Shown here: positions 15,270 through 22,856 of the stretch, piece by piece
How the letters are laid out: every line of letters starts with the position of its first letter
How positions within the stretch are numbered: the stretch's first letter is position 1
Origin: Streptomyces ambofaciens ATCC 23877
GTDB lineage: Bacteria > Actinomycetota > Actinomycetes > Streptomycetales > Streptomycetaceae
Direction of reading: 5' to 3'
NCBI RefSeq assembly: GCF_001267885.1
Contig: NZ_CP012382.1
Location: 7,427,001-7,491,000 of the forward strand
DNA: 64,000 bases
Notes under the pieces: generated by a model
The model's database searches: none
Told to the model about the DNA's origin: nothing
The model's input: only the letters and a program-made list of their open reading frames with translations
Position numbers and translations under genes: made by a program

Positions 15270-15653
15270 GTGACGGAGCACCGGCGTACGCGGCGGCGGG
15301 GGCAGGGCGAGCTGGAGGCGCTGGTGCTGTCGGCGCTGCGCGAGGCGGACGGCCCCGCGACGGCCGGCTGGGTGCAGGAACACCTCGGTGGCGGCCTCGC
15401 CTACACCACGGTGATCACGATCCTCACCCGGCTCCTGGAGAAGGGCGCGGTCAGCCGTGAACGCGCGGGCCGGTCCTTCGCCTGGACACCCGCGGACCAG
15501 GCGGGCCTCGCCGCGCGGAAGATGCGCAAGGTCCTCGACGCCGAGAGCGACCGCGAAGCCGTGCTGGCCAGCTTCGTCACCGGCCTCGACCCGGACGACG
15601 AGCGACTGCTGCGCGAACTGCTCAGGCAGGCGCGTGACGCGGGGGACGGCTGA
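15270..15653 (+). CDS. BlaI/MecI-family winged-helix regulator
   Basis: 127 residues, GTG start after AAGGAGGCGGGGCG. GELEALVLSALREADGPATA, TTVITILTRLLEKGAVSRER and RSFAWTPA form the BlaI/MecI/CopY winged helix. The C-terminal helix (DERLLRELLRQARDAGDG) is the dimerisation part. In beta-lactam systems such repressors are cleaved by a BlaR1-type M56 peptidase. None is adjacent here, so the inducer is unknown. A strong terminator follows. Confidence 0.9.
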   Translation: MTEHRRTRRRGQGELEALVLSALREADGPATAGWVQEHLGGGLAYTTVITILTRLLEKGAVSRERAGRSFAWTPADQAGLAARKMRKVLDAESDREAVLASFVTGLDPDDERLLRELLRQARDAGDG

Positions 15654-15702
15654 CGCCGCACGGGGGTCTTCGCCTCCAGGACGGCCCGACGTCGCAGCGA
15701 CG

Positions 15703-15742
15703 GTGCCGCCCCGCTCGATCGGCCGCCCGAGCGGGGCGGCAC
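15703..15742 (+). terminator. 15-bp perfect hairpin after blaI-like gene
   Basis: GTGCCGCCCCGCTCG, 10-base loop, CGAGCGGGGCGGCAC. It lies about 50 bases past the stop and separates the gene from the response-regulator promoter. Confidence 0.85.
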
Positions 15743-15771
15743 GCGTCCGGCCGTGACCGAGAACAGCCTTA

Positions 15772-15792
15772 TTGCTTGAGTAACGCAAGCGA
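15772..15792. promoter_or_regulatory. Inverted repeat before the response-regulator gene
   Basis: TTGCTTG, 7 bases, CAAGCGA match at six of seven positions and lie 18 bp upstream of the ATG at 15810. It is in operator position, possibly for autoregulation. Confidence 0.45.
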
Positions 15793-15809
15793 CGGCTAAA
15801 CTGGCGCAC

Positions 15810-16571
15810 ATGCCCAAGCCGCCGTCCGCCCCCGCGGCCCAGGCCGACCCGTACACGCGCGAGCACCGGGGCCGCGCGTCCCGCGGTGGGGAAGCCGCAC
15901 GTCGTACGGGCGGGCCGCACGTCCTGCTCACCCTCGGCGACGAGCGCACGGCGCAGCTGCTGCGGACCACGCTCCGGCTGGCCGGCTACCGGGTCGTTCC
16001 CGCCCGCAACGGCGCCGAGGCCAGGCTCCGGCTGACGGAGCGCCGCTTCGACCTGGTCGTCCTCGACGTGACCCTGCCGGACCTGCACCGGCTCGGGGGC
16101 GCGAGGGGCAGCCTCGCCGAACCCGCCCGGCCGCCCGTCCTCCTGCTGGCCGGCGGCGAGTTCCTCGGGAGCATGCGGTCCGGCGCCGGGCACGGACCGG
16201 TGCAGACGGAGGAGATCCTCGCCACGGCGGAGCGGCTGGTGCGGGCGGCCGAGCCGGCGTCCGGGCCGGTTCCCGCCCTGCGCTACGACGACCTGGTCCT
16301 GGACGAGGCGTCCTGCCGGGCTCGGCGCGGCCGGCGCCCCATCCCGCTCACTCCCGGCGAGTACCGACTGCTGCGCTGTCTCCTCCTGCACGCGGAACAG
16401 GTGCTGTCCAAGGAGCAGATCGGCCGTCACGTCTGGTCCGACCTGCCCACGGTCGGCGCCGTCGAGCGCCTCGTCTCGCGCCTGCGCCGCAAGGTCGACG
16501 AGGAGGGGGACACCTTGATCCACACCCGCCGCGGCTTCGGCTACTGGCTGGGACGGCACGCCCGGTTCTGA
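15810..16571 (+). CDS. Orphan OmpR-type response regulator with degenerate receiver
   Basis: 253 residues. About 35 residues of basic lead come first. A receiver-like domain follows (HVLLTLGDERTAQLLRTTLR, phosphoacceptor-like Asp in LVVLDVTLPDL). The normal Thr/Ser and Lys positions of strands 4 and 5 are not recognisable (VLLLAGGEFLG, then a short insertion), so phosphorylation switching is doubtful. The C-terminal winged helix (about 155-250: IPLTPGEYRLLRCLLLHAEQ, VGAVERLVSRLRRKVDEEGD) is a good OmpR/PhoB DNA-binding domain. No histidine kinase is adjacent. Confidence 0.87.
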   Translation: MPKPPSAPAAQADPYTREHRGRASRGGEAARRTGGPHVLLTLGDERTAQLLRTTLRLAGYRVVPARNGAEARLRLTERRFDLVVLDVTLPDLHRLGGARGSLAEPARPPVLLLAGGEFLGSMRSGAGHGPVQTEEILATAERLVRAAEPASGPVPALRYDDLVLDEASCRARRGRRPIPLTPGEYRLLRCLLLHAEQVLSKEQIGRHVWSDLPTVGAVERLVSRLRRKVDEEGDTLIHTRRGFGYWLGRHARF

Positions 16572-16696
16572 TCCACGCAGGGCCCTGTGAGGTGCACCAC
16601 GTCCGGTGACCGACGGGCGACTGTCAGGGAGTTGTCCGACTGGTTCGCTTGACTGTGCCCGTCCGGCACCGCCCGCAGAGAGGAACCAGGACGCGC

Positions 16697-18532
16697 ATGT
16701 CCGCCCCCCACACCACCCCCGCCCCCGCGCCCTCGGGCCCCCACGGGCAGGACTTCGACCCAATAGCCCTGCGCGCCAGGTACCGCGCCGAGCGCGACCG
16801 TCGGATCCGCCCGGACGGCAACGCCCAGTACCGGCGCCCCGCCGGCGAACTCGCCTCCTTCGACACCGACCCCCACGCCGACCCCGGTCACTCCAGGCCA
16901 CCCCTGACCGATCGCGTCGAGGCCCTGGTCATCGGCGGCGGCTTCGGTGGACTCCTCGCCGGGGCGCGGCTGCGCCAGGCCGGCGTGGACTCGATCCGGG
17001 TGATCGAGAAGGGGGGTGACTACGGCGGCACCTGGTACTGGAACCGCTACCCGGGCATCCACTGCGACATCGAGTCGTACGTCTATCTGCCGCTGCTGGA
17101 GGAGATCGGCTACGTCCCCAAGTGGAGGTACGCGCCGGGGGAGGAGATCCGGCAGCACGCCCGCGCGATCGCACGGCACTTCGGTCTGTACCGGGACGCC
17201 TGCTTCCAGACCGAGGCCACCGGCCTGCACTGGGGCGAGTCCGAGGCGGAGTGGACCGTCACCACCGACCGCGGCGACCGCATGCGGGCCCGCTACGTGA
17301 TCGTCGCGAGCGGTACCCTCAGCCAGGCCAAGCTCCCCGGCATCCCCGGCATCGAGACCTTCGCGGGCCACGTCTTCCACACCAGCCGCTGGGACTACGA
17401 CTACACCGGCGGCGATCCCAGCGGCGGACTGCACCGCCTCGCCGACAAGCGCGTCGCCCTCATCGGCACCGGCGCCACGGCCATCCAGGCGGTCCCGCAC
17501 CTCGGAGCCGACGCCCGGCACCTGTACGTGTTCCAGCGCACGCCCTCCTCGGTCGACGTCCGCGACAACCGTCCCACCGACCCGGAGTGGGCGAAGTCCC
17601 TGGAACCGGGCTGGCAGCGCCGCCGCCGGGACAACTTCCTGGAGGTCGTCACCGGCGTCCGGGCCGACGAGGACCTGGTCGGCGACGCCTGGACCAGCAC
17701 CGCCCGGCTCCAGCAGAAGCTGATCCCCACCGAGGGCTACGCGGACCTCCCGCCACGGGAGCGCGAACTCGCCTACGAGATCGCCGACTTCCAGAAGATG
17801 AACGAGCTGCGCGCCCGCGTCGACGCCGTGGTGGAGGACCCGGCGACGGCCGAGAAGCTCAAGCCCTGGTACCGCTACATGTGCAAGCGGCCCACCTTCA
17901 GCGACCACTACCTCCAGACCTTCAACCGGCCGAACGTCACCCTCGTCGACACCGCCGACACCCACGGCGTCGAGCGGATCACCGAGCACGCCGTCGTGAC
18001 CGGGGGCGAGACGTACGACGTCGACTGCATCATCCTCTCCACCGGTTTCGAGACGGGCGTCTCCGGTGTCCTGTCCGGGAAACTGCCCGTGCACGGCAGG
18101 GGCGGCACACCGCTGCTGGAGGCCTGGAAGAACGGCCCGAAGACGCTCCACGGCTTCTACAGCCACGGCTTCCCCAACTTCTTCCAGCTGGGGCCGCTGC
18201 AGAACGCCAGCGCGGTGAACTACGTCCACATCCTCGACGAACAGGCCCTCCACGTCGCCGAGATCGTCGCCGAGGCCCGCCGGAGGCGCGCCCGGTACGT
18301 CGAGCCTACGGCCGCGGCCCAGGACGCCTGGGTCGCCACCATCCGCGAGAAGGCGGCCGACCTGTACGCCTTCCACGCCGAGTGCACCCCCGGCTACTAC
18401 AACAACGAAGGCCGGCCCCGGGAGCACAGCCAGGCGTACGGCGACGGTCCGGTCGCCTTCCACGACCTGCTGCGCCGCTGGCGGGCCGACGGCGGTACGG
18501 CCGAGGTCCTCGTCGAGGACGAGCGGCGGTGA
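16697..18532 (+). CDS. FAD-dependent Baeyer-Villiger-type monooxygenase
   Basis: 611 residues. The FAD Rossmann motif GGGFGG is at residues 80-85, preceded by an extension of about 70 residues as in cyclohexanone/phenylacetone-type enzymes. The diagnostic BVMO fingerprint FxGxxxHxxxW(P/D) is present as FAGHVFHTSRWD at 222-233. The NADPH Rossmann motif is GTGATA in RVALIGTGATAIQAVPHL. GGDYGGTWYWNRYPG is the usual FAD-region match. It should insert oxygen next to a ketone or oxidise a heteroatom. The next gene overlaps its stop, so the two products probably work together. The native substrate is unknown. Confidence 0.92.
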   Translation: MSAPHTTPAPAPSGPHGQDFDPIALRARYRAERDRRIRPDGNAQYRRPAGELASFDTDPHADPGHSRPPLTDRVEALVIGGGFGGLLAGARLRQAGVDSIRVIEKGGDYGGTWYWNRYPGIHCDIESYVYLPLLEEIGYVPKWRYAPGEEIRQHARAIARHFGLYRDACFQTEATGLHWGESEAEWTVTTDRGDRMRARYVIVASGTLSQAKLPGIPGIETFAGHVFHTSRWDYDYTGGDPSGGLHRLADKRVALIGTGATAIQAVPHLGADARHLYVFQRTPSSVDVRDNRPTDPEWAKSLEPGWQRRRRDNFLEVVTGVRADEDLVGDAWTSTARLQQKLIPTEGYADLPPRERELAYEIADFQKMNELRARVDAVVEDPATAEKLKPWYRYMCKRPTFSDHYLQTFNRPNVTLVDTADTHGVERITEHAVVTGGETYDVDCIILSTGFETGVSGVLSGKLPVHGRGGTPLLEAWKNGPKTLHGFYSHGFPNFFQLGPLQNASAVNYVHILDEQALHVAEIVAEARRRRARYVEPTAAAQDAWVATIREKAADLYAFHAECTPGYYNNEGRPREHSQAYGDGPVAFHDLLRRWRADGGTAEVLVEDERR

Positions 18533-20172
18533 GGGCCGTGCCCAGCCGGTTCGACCCGACCGGCCACCACCGGGTCTCGAGCCCGCGCCGGCAGGTGAGC
18601 CGCCTGAACCCCGCCAACCGGCTCTGGGGCTCCAACGGCGTGGCGTTCGGCCCCGACGGGCGGCTCTACGTGGCCCAGTTCCTGGCCGGGCAGATCAGCG
18701 CCGTCGACCTCGCGACCGGCGACGTCGACGTGATCGTCCCGATGGACGGCCCGATCCGCTCGCCGGACGACCTCGCCTTCGGCGCGGACGGTTCGATGTA
18801 CGTCGCCGACCTGGTGCCCGGCCGGGTGTGGCGCCGCGACCCCGCCGGCGAGTACCGCCTCGTCTCCGCGGCCGTGACCAACCCCAACGGCATCACCTGC
18901 GTCGGCGACCGGCTCTTCGTCAACGAGATGAAGCCCGACGGCCGACTGCTGGAACTGTTCCCGGACGGCGGCGAACCGGTCGTCCTCACCGGCGGACTCG
19001 CCCTCGGCAACGCCATGCAACTCGGCCCCGACGGCCACCTGTACTACCCGCACATGATCACGGGCCAGGTCTGGCGCATCCCGCCGGACGGCGGCGTGCC
19101 CGAGGTGGTCGCCGAGGACGTGCACGAACCGGTCGCCGTCCGCTTCGACCGGGGTGGCGTCCTGCACGTCCTCTCCCGTGGCGCGGAGGGCATCGTGACC
19201 CGCGTCGACCTGCACGGCACCGGCTCCCGCACGCTCGTCACCAGCGGACTGACCGGTCTGGACAACGCCGCGTTCGACGCGGAGAACCGCATGTTCGTCT
19301 CCAGCTACGCGAGCGGGGGCATCACCGAGCTGCACCCCGACGGCAGGACCCGGGACATCGTCCCGCGCGGACTCGACGGGCCCTACGGCGTCACCGTCGA
19401 CCTCGGCGGCACGGTGTACGCGGCCGACCACTACCGGGTGGCGAGCCCCGAGCCGCCGGGCGACGGCACCCGCGACGACGTGACCACCCTGGCCCTGCTC
19501 ACCTTCGCCCACGGCATCGTCGCCGACGGCGACCTGCTGCACCTCACCTCGCAGTACGGCACCGTCGTCACCTACGACCCCGCCGACGGAAGCACGCGGG
19601 AACGGGCGACCGGACTCGACCGCCCCCTCGGTGTCGCGGTCGCACCGGACGGCGCCCTCGTCGTCGCCGAGGCGGGGGCCGGCCGGGTCATCGCCATCGG
19701 CCATGGGGACACGACGACGGTGCTCGCGGAAGGCCTCGTCCGCCCCGCCGACGTCGCGTTCGACGGCGGGGGCCGGTGCTACGTGAGCGACGAGGGTGCC
19801 GGGTCGGTGGTCCGCGTCCCCTACGGCGACGGCGACGGCGACGGCGGAACGACGACCGTGGCCGAGGGGTTGCGCGCCCCGCAGGGGCTGGCGGTCCTGG
19901 GCGACGATCTGTTCACCGTGGAGAGCGCCTCTCGCCGGCTGCGGGCGATCTCGCTCACCACGGGGGAGACTTGGATCGAGGCGGAGGACCTCCCCGTGGG
20001 TCCGCCACCGGGTGTGGTCCCCGGCGCCGCACCGGCGCTGTTCGCGGGCGGCATGCCGGGCCTGGCACCCCGCTTCGCCGGTCTCGCCGTCGCCCCGGAC
20101 GGCTCACTGCTGCTGTCGGCCGACGGGGAGGGCACGGTGCTGAGGCTGGGCCCGGTACCGGCCGGCACCTGA
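18529..20172 (+). CDS. SMP-30/NHL-type beta-propeller protein
   Basis: 547 residues. The GTG overlaps the BVMO stop as GTGA (GTG 18538 is an alternative). There are repeated blades of the form GVAFGPDGRLYVAQ, DLAFGADGSMYVADL, AMQLGPDGHLYYPHM, GVAVAPDGALVVAEA, DVAFDGGGRCYVSDE and GLAVAPDGSLLLSAD. This gives about ten blade-like units, enough for one long or two short propellers. No signal peptide is seen. Relatives include gluconolactonase/SMP-30 lactonases and NHL repeats. A lactonase acting on the ester or lactone made by the upstream BVMO is an attractive guess, but metal ligands cannot be assigned from sequence alone. Confidence 0.85.
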   Translation: MRAVPSRFDPTGHHRVSSPRRQVSRLNPANRLWGSNGVAFGPDGRLYVAQFLAGQISAVDLATGDVDVIVPMDGPIRSPDDLAFGADGSMYVADLVPGRVWRRDPAGEYRLVSAAVTNPNGITCVGDRLFVNEMKPDGRLLELFPDGGEPVVLTGGLALGNAMQLGPDGHLYYPHMITGQVWRIPPDGGVPEVVAEDVHEPVAVRFDRGGVLHVLSRGAEGIVTRVDLHGTGSRTLVTSGLTGLDNAAFDAENRMFVSSYASGGITELHPDGRTRDIVPRGLDGPYGVTVDLGGTVYAADHYRVASPEPPGDGTRDDVTTLALLTFAHGIVADGDLLHLTSQYGTVVTYDPADGSTRERATGLDRPLGVAVAPDGALVVAEAGAGRVIAIGHGDTTTVLAEGLVRPADVAFDGGGRCYVSDEGAGSVVRVPYGDGDGDGGTTTVAEGLRAPQGLAVLGDDLFTVESASRRLRAISLTTGETWIEAEDLPVGPPPGVVPGAAPALFAGGMPGLAPRFAGLAVAPDGSLLLSADGEGTVLRLGPVPAGT

Positions 20173-20189
20173 CGACGGGCCGACCGGCG

Positions 20190-20645
20190 TCAGTCGTCCG
20201 TCAGCCCGGCGGCGAGCGTGGCCCCCAGTTCCCAGCAGGCCTCCAGATCGGCCTTGCCGGGCTCACCGGCCACGCTCACCGCCGGTGCGGCACGTTGCCA
20301 GCCGAGTCCCGTGGTGACCGACTCGATGGAGCGCACCGCGCCGGTGGTGTCGCTGCCGCCGTGCACGTAGTAGCCGAACGGCCGGCCTCGCGTCCCGTCC
20401 AGACAGGGGTAGTAGACCTGGTCGAAGAAGTGCTTTAGGGCCCCGGACATGTACCCCAGGTTGGCCGGGGTGCCCAATAGGTAGCCGTCGGCCTCCAGTA
20501 CGTCGACCGCCGTGGCCGCCAGCGCCGCGCGCCGGACCACCCGTACCCCCTCGATCTCGGGGGCGGTCGCCCCGGAGACGACGGATTCCAGCATCGCCTG
20601 GCAGTTCGGCGAGGGCGTGTGATGCACGATCAGCAAAGTGGCCAC
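20190..20645 (-). CDS. Flavodoxin-like NAD(P)H-dependent FMN reductase
   Basis: 151 residues, GTG start. The flavodoxin-type fold is shown by TLLIVHHTPSPNCQAMLESV (FMN phosphate loop region), ADGYLLGTPANLGYMSGALK (the conserved GTP.N.G loop that cradles the flavin) and GYYVHGGSDTTGAVRSIES. It belongs to the NADPH-dependent FMN reductase/WrbA-like group. It converges with the propeller gene (17-bp gap) and may or may not serve the flavin enzyme nearby. Confidence 0.88.
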   Translation of the reverse strand: MATLLIVHHTPSPNCQAMLESVVSGATAPEIEGVRVVRRAALAATAVDVLEADGYLLGTPANLGYMSGALKHFFDQVYYPCLDGTRGRPFGYYVHGGSDTTGAVRSIESVTTGLGWQRAAPAVSVAGEPGKADLEACWELGATLAAGLTDD

Positions 20646-20744
20646 GGCCGAAGCCTGCCGCCCCGCACCCGCCGGCCGCAAGGAACGCCACCCCGTACGA
20701 CGCGTCACACGCCCCCCGAGGGGCCGGGTCGGCACGCCGGCGGC

Positions 20745-22379
20745 TCACACCTCGGGCGCCCCGGTCTCCGTCAGCTCTCCGTCGGCCAGCCGCAGCCAGC
20801 GGCCGACGCCGATCTCGCGGAGGAACCGCTGGTCGTGGCTGACCACCACGAAGGCCCCCTGGTAGGAGTTCAGGGCGCTCTCCAGCTGGCCGACGCTGAC
20901 CAGGTCCAGGTTGTTGGTCGGCTCGTCCAGGAGCAGCAGGTGCGGGGCGGGTTCCGCGCACAGGACGCAGGCGAGGGTGGCCCGTAGCCGCTCGCCGCCG
21001 GAGAGCAGGCCGACCGGCAGGTGGGCCCCGGCGCCGCGGAAGAGGAAGCGGGCCAGCAGGTTCATCCGCTCGGCCTCAGGCCGGTGCGGCGCGTACGCGG
21101 TGAAGTTCTCGGCGACCGTCAGGTCGGGGTCCAGCAGGTCCAGTCGCTGGGAGAGGTACGCGACGCGCCCCTCGGCCCGCCTGACCTCGCCGCCCGCCGG
21201 TTCCAGGTCGCCGTCGACCAGACGCAGCAGGGTGCTCTTGCCGGCGCCGTTGGGGCCGGTCAGCGCGATGCGCTCGGGACCCCGGACGGTCAGGTCGACG
21301 CCCTGGCCCGGGAACACCTCCCGGTCGCCGAGCCGGACCCGCAGTCCCTGCCCGAGGAAGAGGTTGCGCCCCGAGGGCACGTGGGTCTCCGGCAGGTCCA
21401 GGGTGATGCGCTGCTCGTCGCGCAGCGAGCGCTCCGCCTCGTCGAGCCGGGCCCGCGCCTCGCCGACCCGGTGGGCGTGCGTCTGCCCCGCCCGGCCCGC
21501 GGACTCCTGCGCGCCCCGCTTCATGGTGCCGGCGAAGATACGGGGCAGACCGGCGTTCTTCAGGTTGCGGGCGGCGTTGCTCGCACGGCGCTCGGCGCGC
21601 TCGCGGGCCTGCTGCATCTCCCGCTTCTCCCGCTTCAGCTCCTGCTCGGCGTTGCGGACGTTCTTCTCGGCGACCTCCTGCTCGGCGCGGACCGCCTCTT
21701 CGTACTCGGTGAAGTTGCCTCCGTAGAAGCGCAGTTCGTCACGGCCGAGTTCGGCGATGCGGTCCATGCGGTCGAGCAGCGCACGGTCGTGGCTGACCAG
21801 CAGCAGACAGCCGGTGTAGTCCGCCAGCACGTCGTGCAGCTTGTGCCGGGCGTCCACGTCGAGGTTGTTGGTGGGCTCGTCGAGCAGCAGCACGTCCGGC
21901 CGCTTCAGCAACTGCGCGGCGAGTCCCAGGGAGACGACCTGCCCTCCGCTGAGCGTGCCGAGGGTCCGGTCCAGGGTGAGGTCGTCCAGACCGAGGCGGT
22001 CGAGCTGGGCGCGGGTGCGTTCCTCGATGTCCCACGCGTCGCCGATGGTCGTGAAGTGCTCCTCGGCCACGTCCCCGGACTCGACCGCGTCGATGGCGCG
22101 GATCACGGAGGCGACGCCCAGCACCTCGGCCACGGTGAGGTCACCGGTCAGCGGGAGGCTCTGCGGCAGGTACCCGAGGGCACCGGAGACCGACACGGCC
22201 CCGGTGCCGGGCCGCAGCTCCCCGGCGATGAGTTTGAGCAGCGTGCTCTTGCCGGAGCCGTTGGGGGCGACGAGGCCCGTGCGGCCCGTGCCCACGGTGA
22301 AGGACAGGTCCTCGAAGACAGGCGTGTCGTCGGGCCAGGAGAAGGACAGGTGGGAGCAGCGGACGGCGGCGTCGGACAT
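20745..22379 (-). CDS. ABC-F family ATPase, probable ribosome protection
   Basis: 544 residues with two ABC domains and no membrane segments. Walker A 1 is APNGSGKST (39-46), followed by signature LSGGQ and LLLDEPTNNLDVDARHKL. A charged linker of about 90 residues (EQELKREKREMQQARERAER) follows. Walker A 2 is GPNGAGKST (about 345), then LSGGERLRA and LLLLDEPTNNLDLVSV. This is the ABC-F plan; antibiotic-resistance members displace ribosome-bound drugs. The leader upstream contains a short ORF and three hairpins, which supports drug-induced control. No export domain is present. The drug class cannot be predicted. Confidence 0.9.
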   Translation of the reverse strand: MSDAAVRCSHLSFSWPDDTPVFEDLSFTVGTGRTGLVAPNGSGKSTLLKLIAGELRPGTGAVSVSGALGYLPQSLPLTGDLTVAEVLGVASVIRAIDAVESGDVAEEHFTTIGDAWDIEERTRAQLDRLGLDDLTLDRTLGTLSGGQVVSLGLAAQLLKRPDVLLLDEPTNNLDVDARHKLHDVLADYTGCLLLVSHDRALLDRMDRIAELGRDELRFYGGNFTEYEEAVRAEQEVAEKNVRNAEQELKREKREMQQARERAERRASNAARNLKNAGLPRIFAGTMKRGAQESAGRAGQTHAHRVGEARARLDEAERSLRDEQRITLDLPETHVPSGRNLFLGQGLRVRLGDREVFPGQGVDLTVRGPERIALTGPNGAGKSTLLRLVDGDLEPAGGEVRRAEGRVAYLSQRLDLLDPDLTVAENFTAYAPHRPEAERMNLLARFLFRGAGAHLPVGLLSGGERLRATLACVLCAEPAPHLLLLDEPTNNLDLVSVGQLESALNSYQGAFVVVSHDQRFLREIGVGRWLRLADGELTETGAPEV

Positions 22380-22401
22380 GGAGACGACCTCGTGGAGAAG
22401 A

Positions 22402-22423
22402 GGGCAGCGGGAGAACGCTGCCC
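22402..22423 (-). terminator. Attenuator-like hairpin directly before the ABC-F gene
   Basis: GGGCAGCG and CGCTGCCC form an 8-bp stem with a 6-base loop, followed on the minus strand by CTCTTCTCC, 22 bases before the ABC-F ATG. It is the last of three stems in the leader and the best candidate for conditional termination or ribosome-site blocking. Confidence 0.6.
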
Positions 22424-22452
22424 GGGCAGATCGGGGAAGGGAATGACGACGA

Positions 22453-22489
22453 GGCCACCGCGGCGGCGCATCCGTGCGCCCGCGTGGCC
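22453..22489 (-). promoter_or_regulatory. Large GC-rich hairpin in ABC-F leader
   Basis: GGCCACGCGGGCGCA pairs with TGCGCCGCCGCGGTGGCC on the minus strand around a CGGA loop, with small bulges. An ATG (22471) with a frame overlapping into abc-F lies at its apex. Confidence 0.55.
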
Positions 22490-22497
22490 GTTCAGAT

Positions 22498-22512
22498 CCG
22501 GGTATCACCCGG
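22498..22512 (-). promoter_or_regulatory. Hairpin overlapping the stop codon of the leader ORF
   Basis: CCGGGT, 3 bases, ACCCGG. The leader-ORF stop (22505-22507) lies in the loop and arm, so a ribosome stalled at the end of the leader ORF would prevent this stem. Confidence 0.6.
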
Positions 22513-22534
22513 AGATGTCGTCTTCACCCACCAT
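22505..22534 (-). CDS. Nine-codon leader peptide upstream of ABC-F gene
   Basis: ATG at 22534 follows CGAGGAGTCACAGAC, a full-strength Shine-Dalgarno with good spacing, and the frame closes after nine codons (MVGEDDISG). It is too short to be a protein and ends inside a hairpin. The arrangement resembles leader peptides whose stalled ribosome relieves attenuation of resistance genes. Translation is untested. Confidence 0.55.
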   Translation of the reverse strand: MVGEDDISG

Positions 22535-22856
22535 GTCTGTGACTCCTCGGTACACGACTCGAACGGGCCCGGATCCGGCTCGGCGGACGAGCCCGGGAGG
22601 CGTTCGACAGACGATCAACGTCTTCCCCACTTTAACAGCCCGGCTTCTTCCGGCAGCGGGGCCGCCGGTGCCACGGGACGGTGCGGCCGCCCCTCCGCGC
22701 CCCGCCCGCCCCACCCGTCCTGCGGGTACCGGCGCCGGCCGGTGGCCGGGCTCCGCGGGTCCGGTGGCCGGGGGTAAAGTCGGCTCGCCGCTCAGCCCGC
22801 GCCGGACCGGGCGCCGCGGCCCGACGGTTCGTCGTCGTGATCCGGCGAGGGGAGCC

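Noticed and set aside
22724..22777. SigB-like promoter before the cardiolipin synthase gene
   Set aside because: GGGTAC (22724) and GGGTAA (22772) occur, but no GNNT lies 14-16 bases upstream of either.
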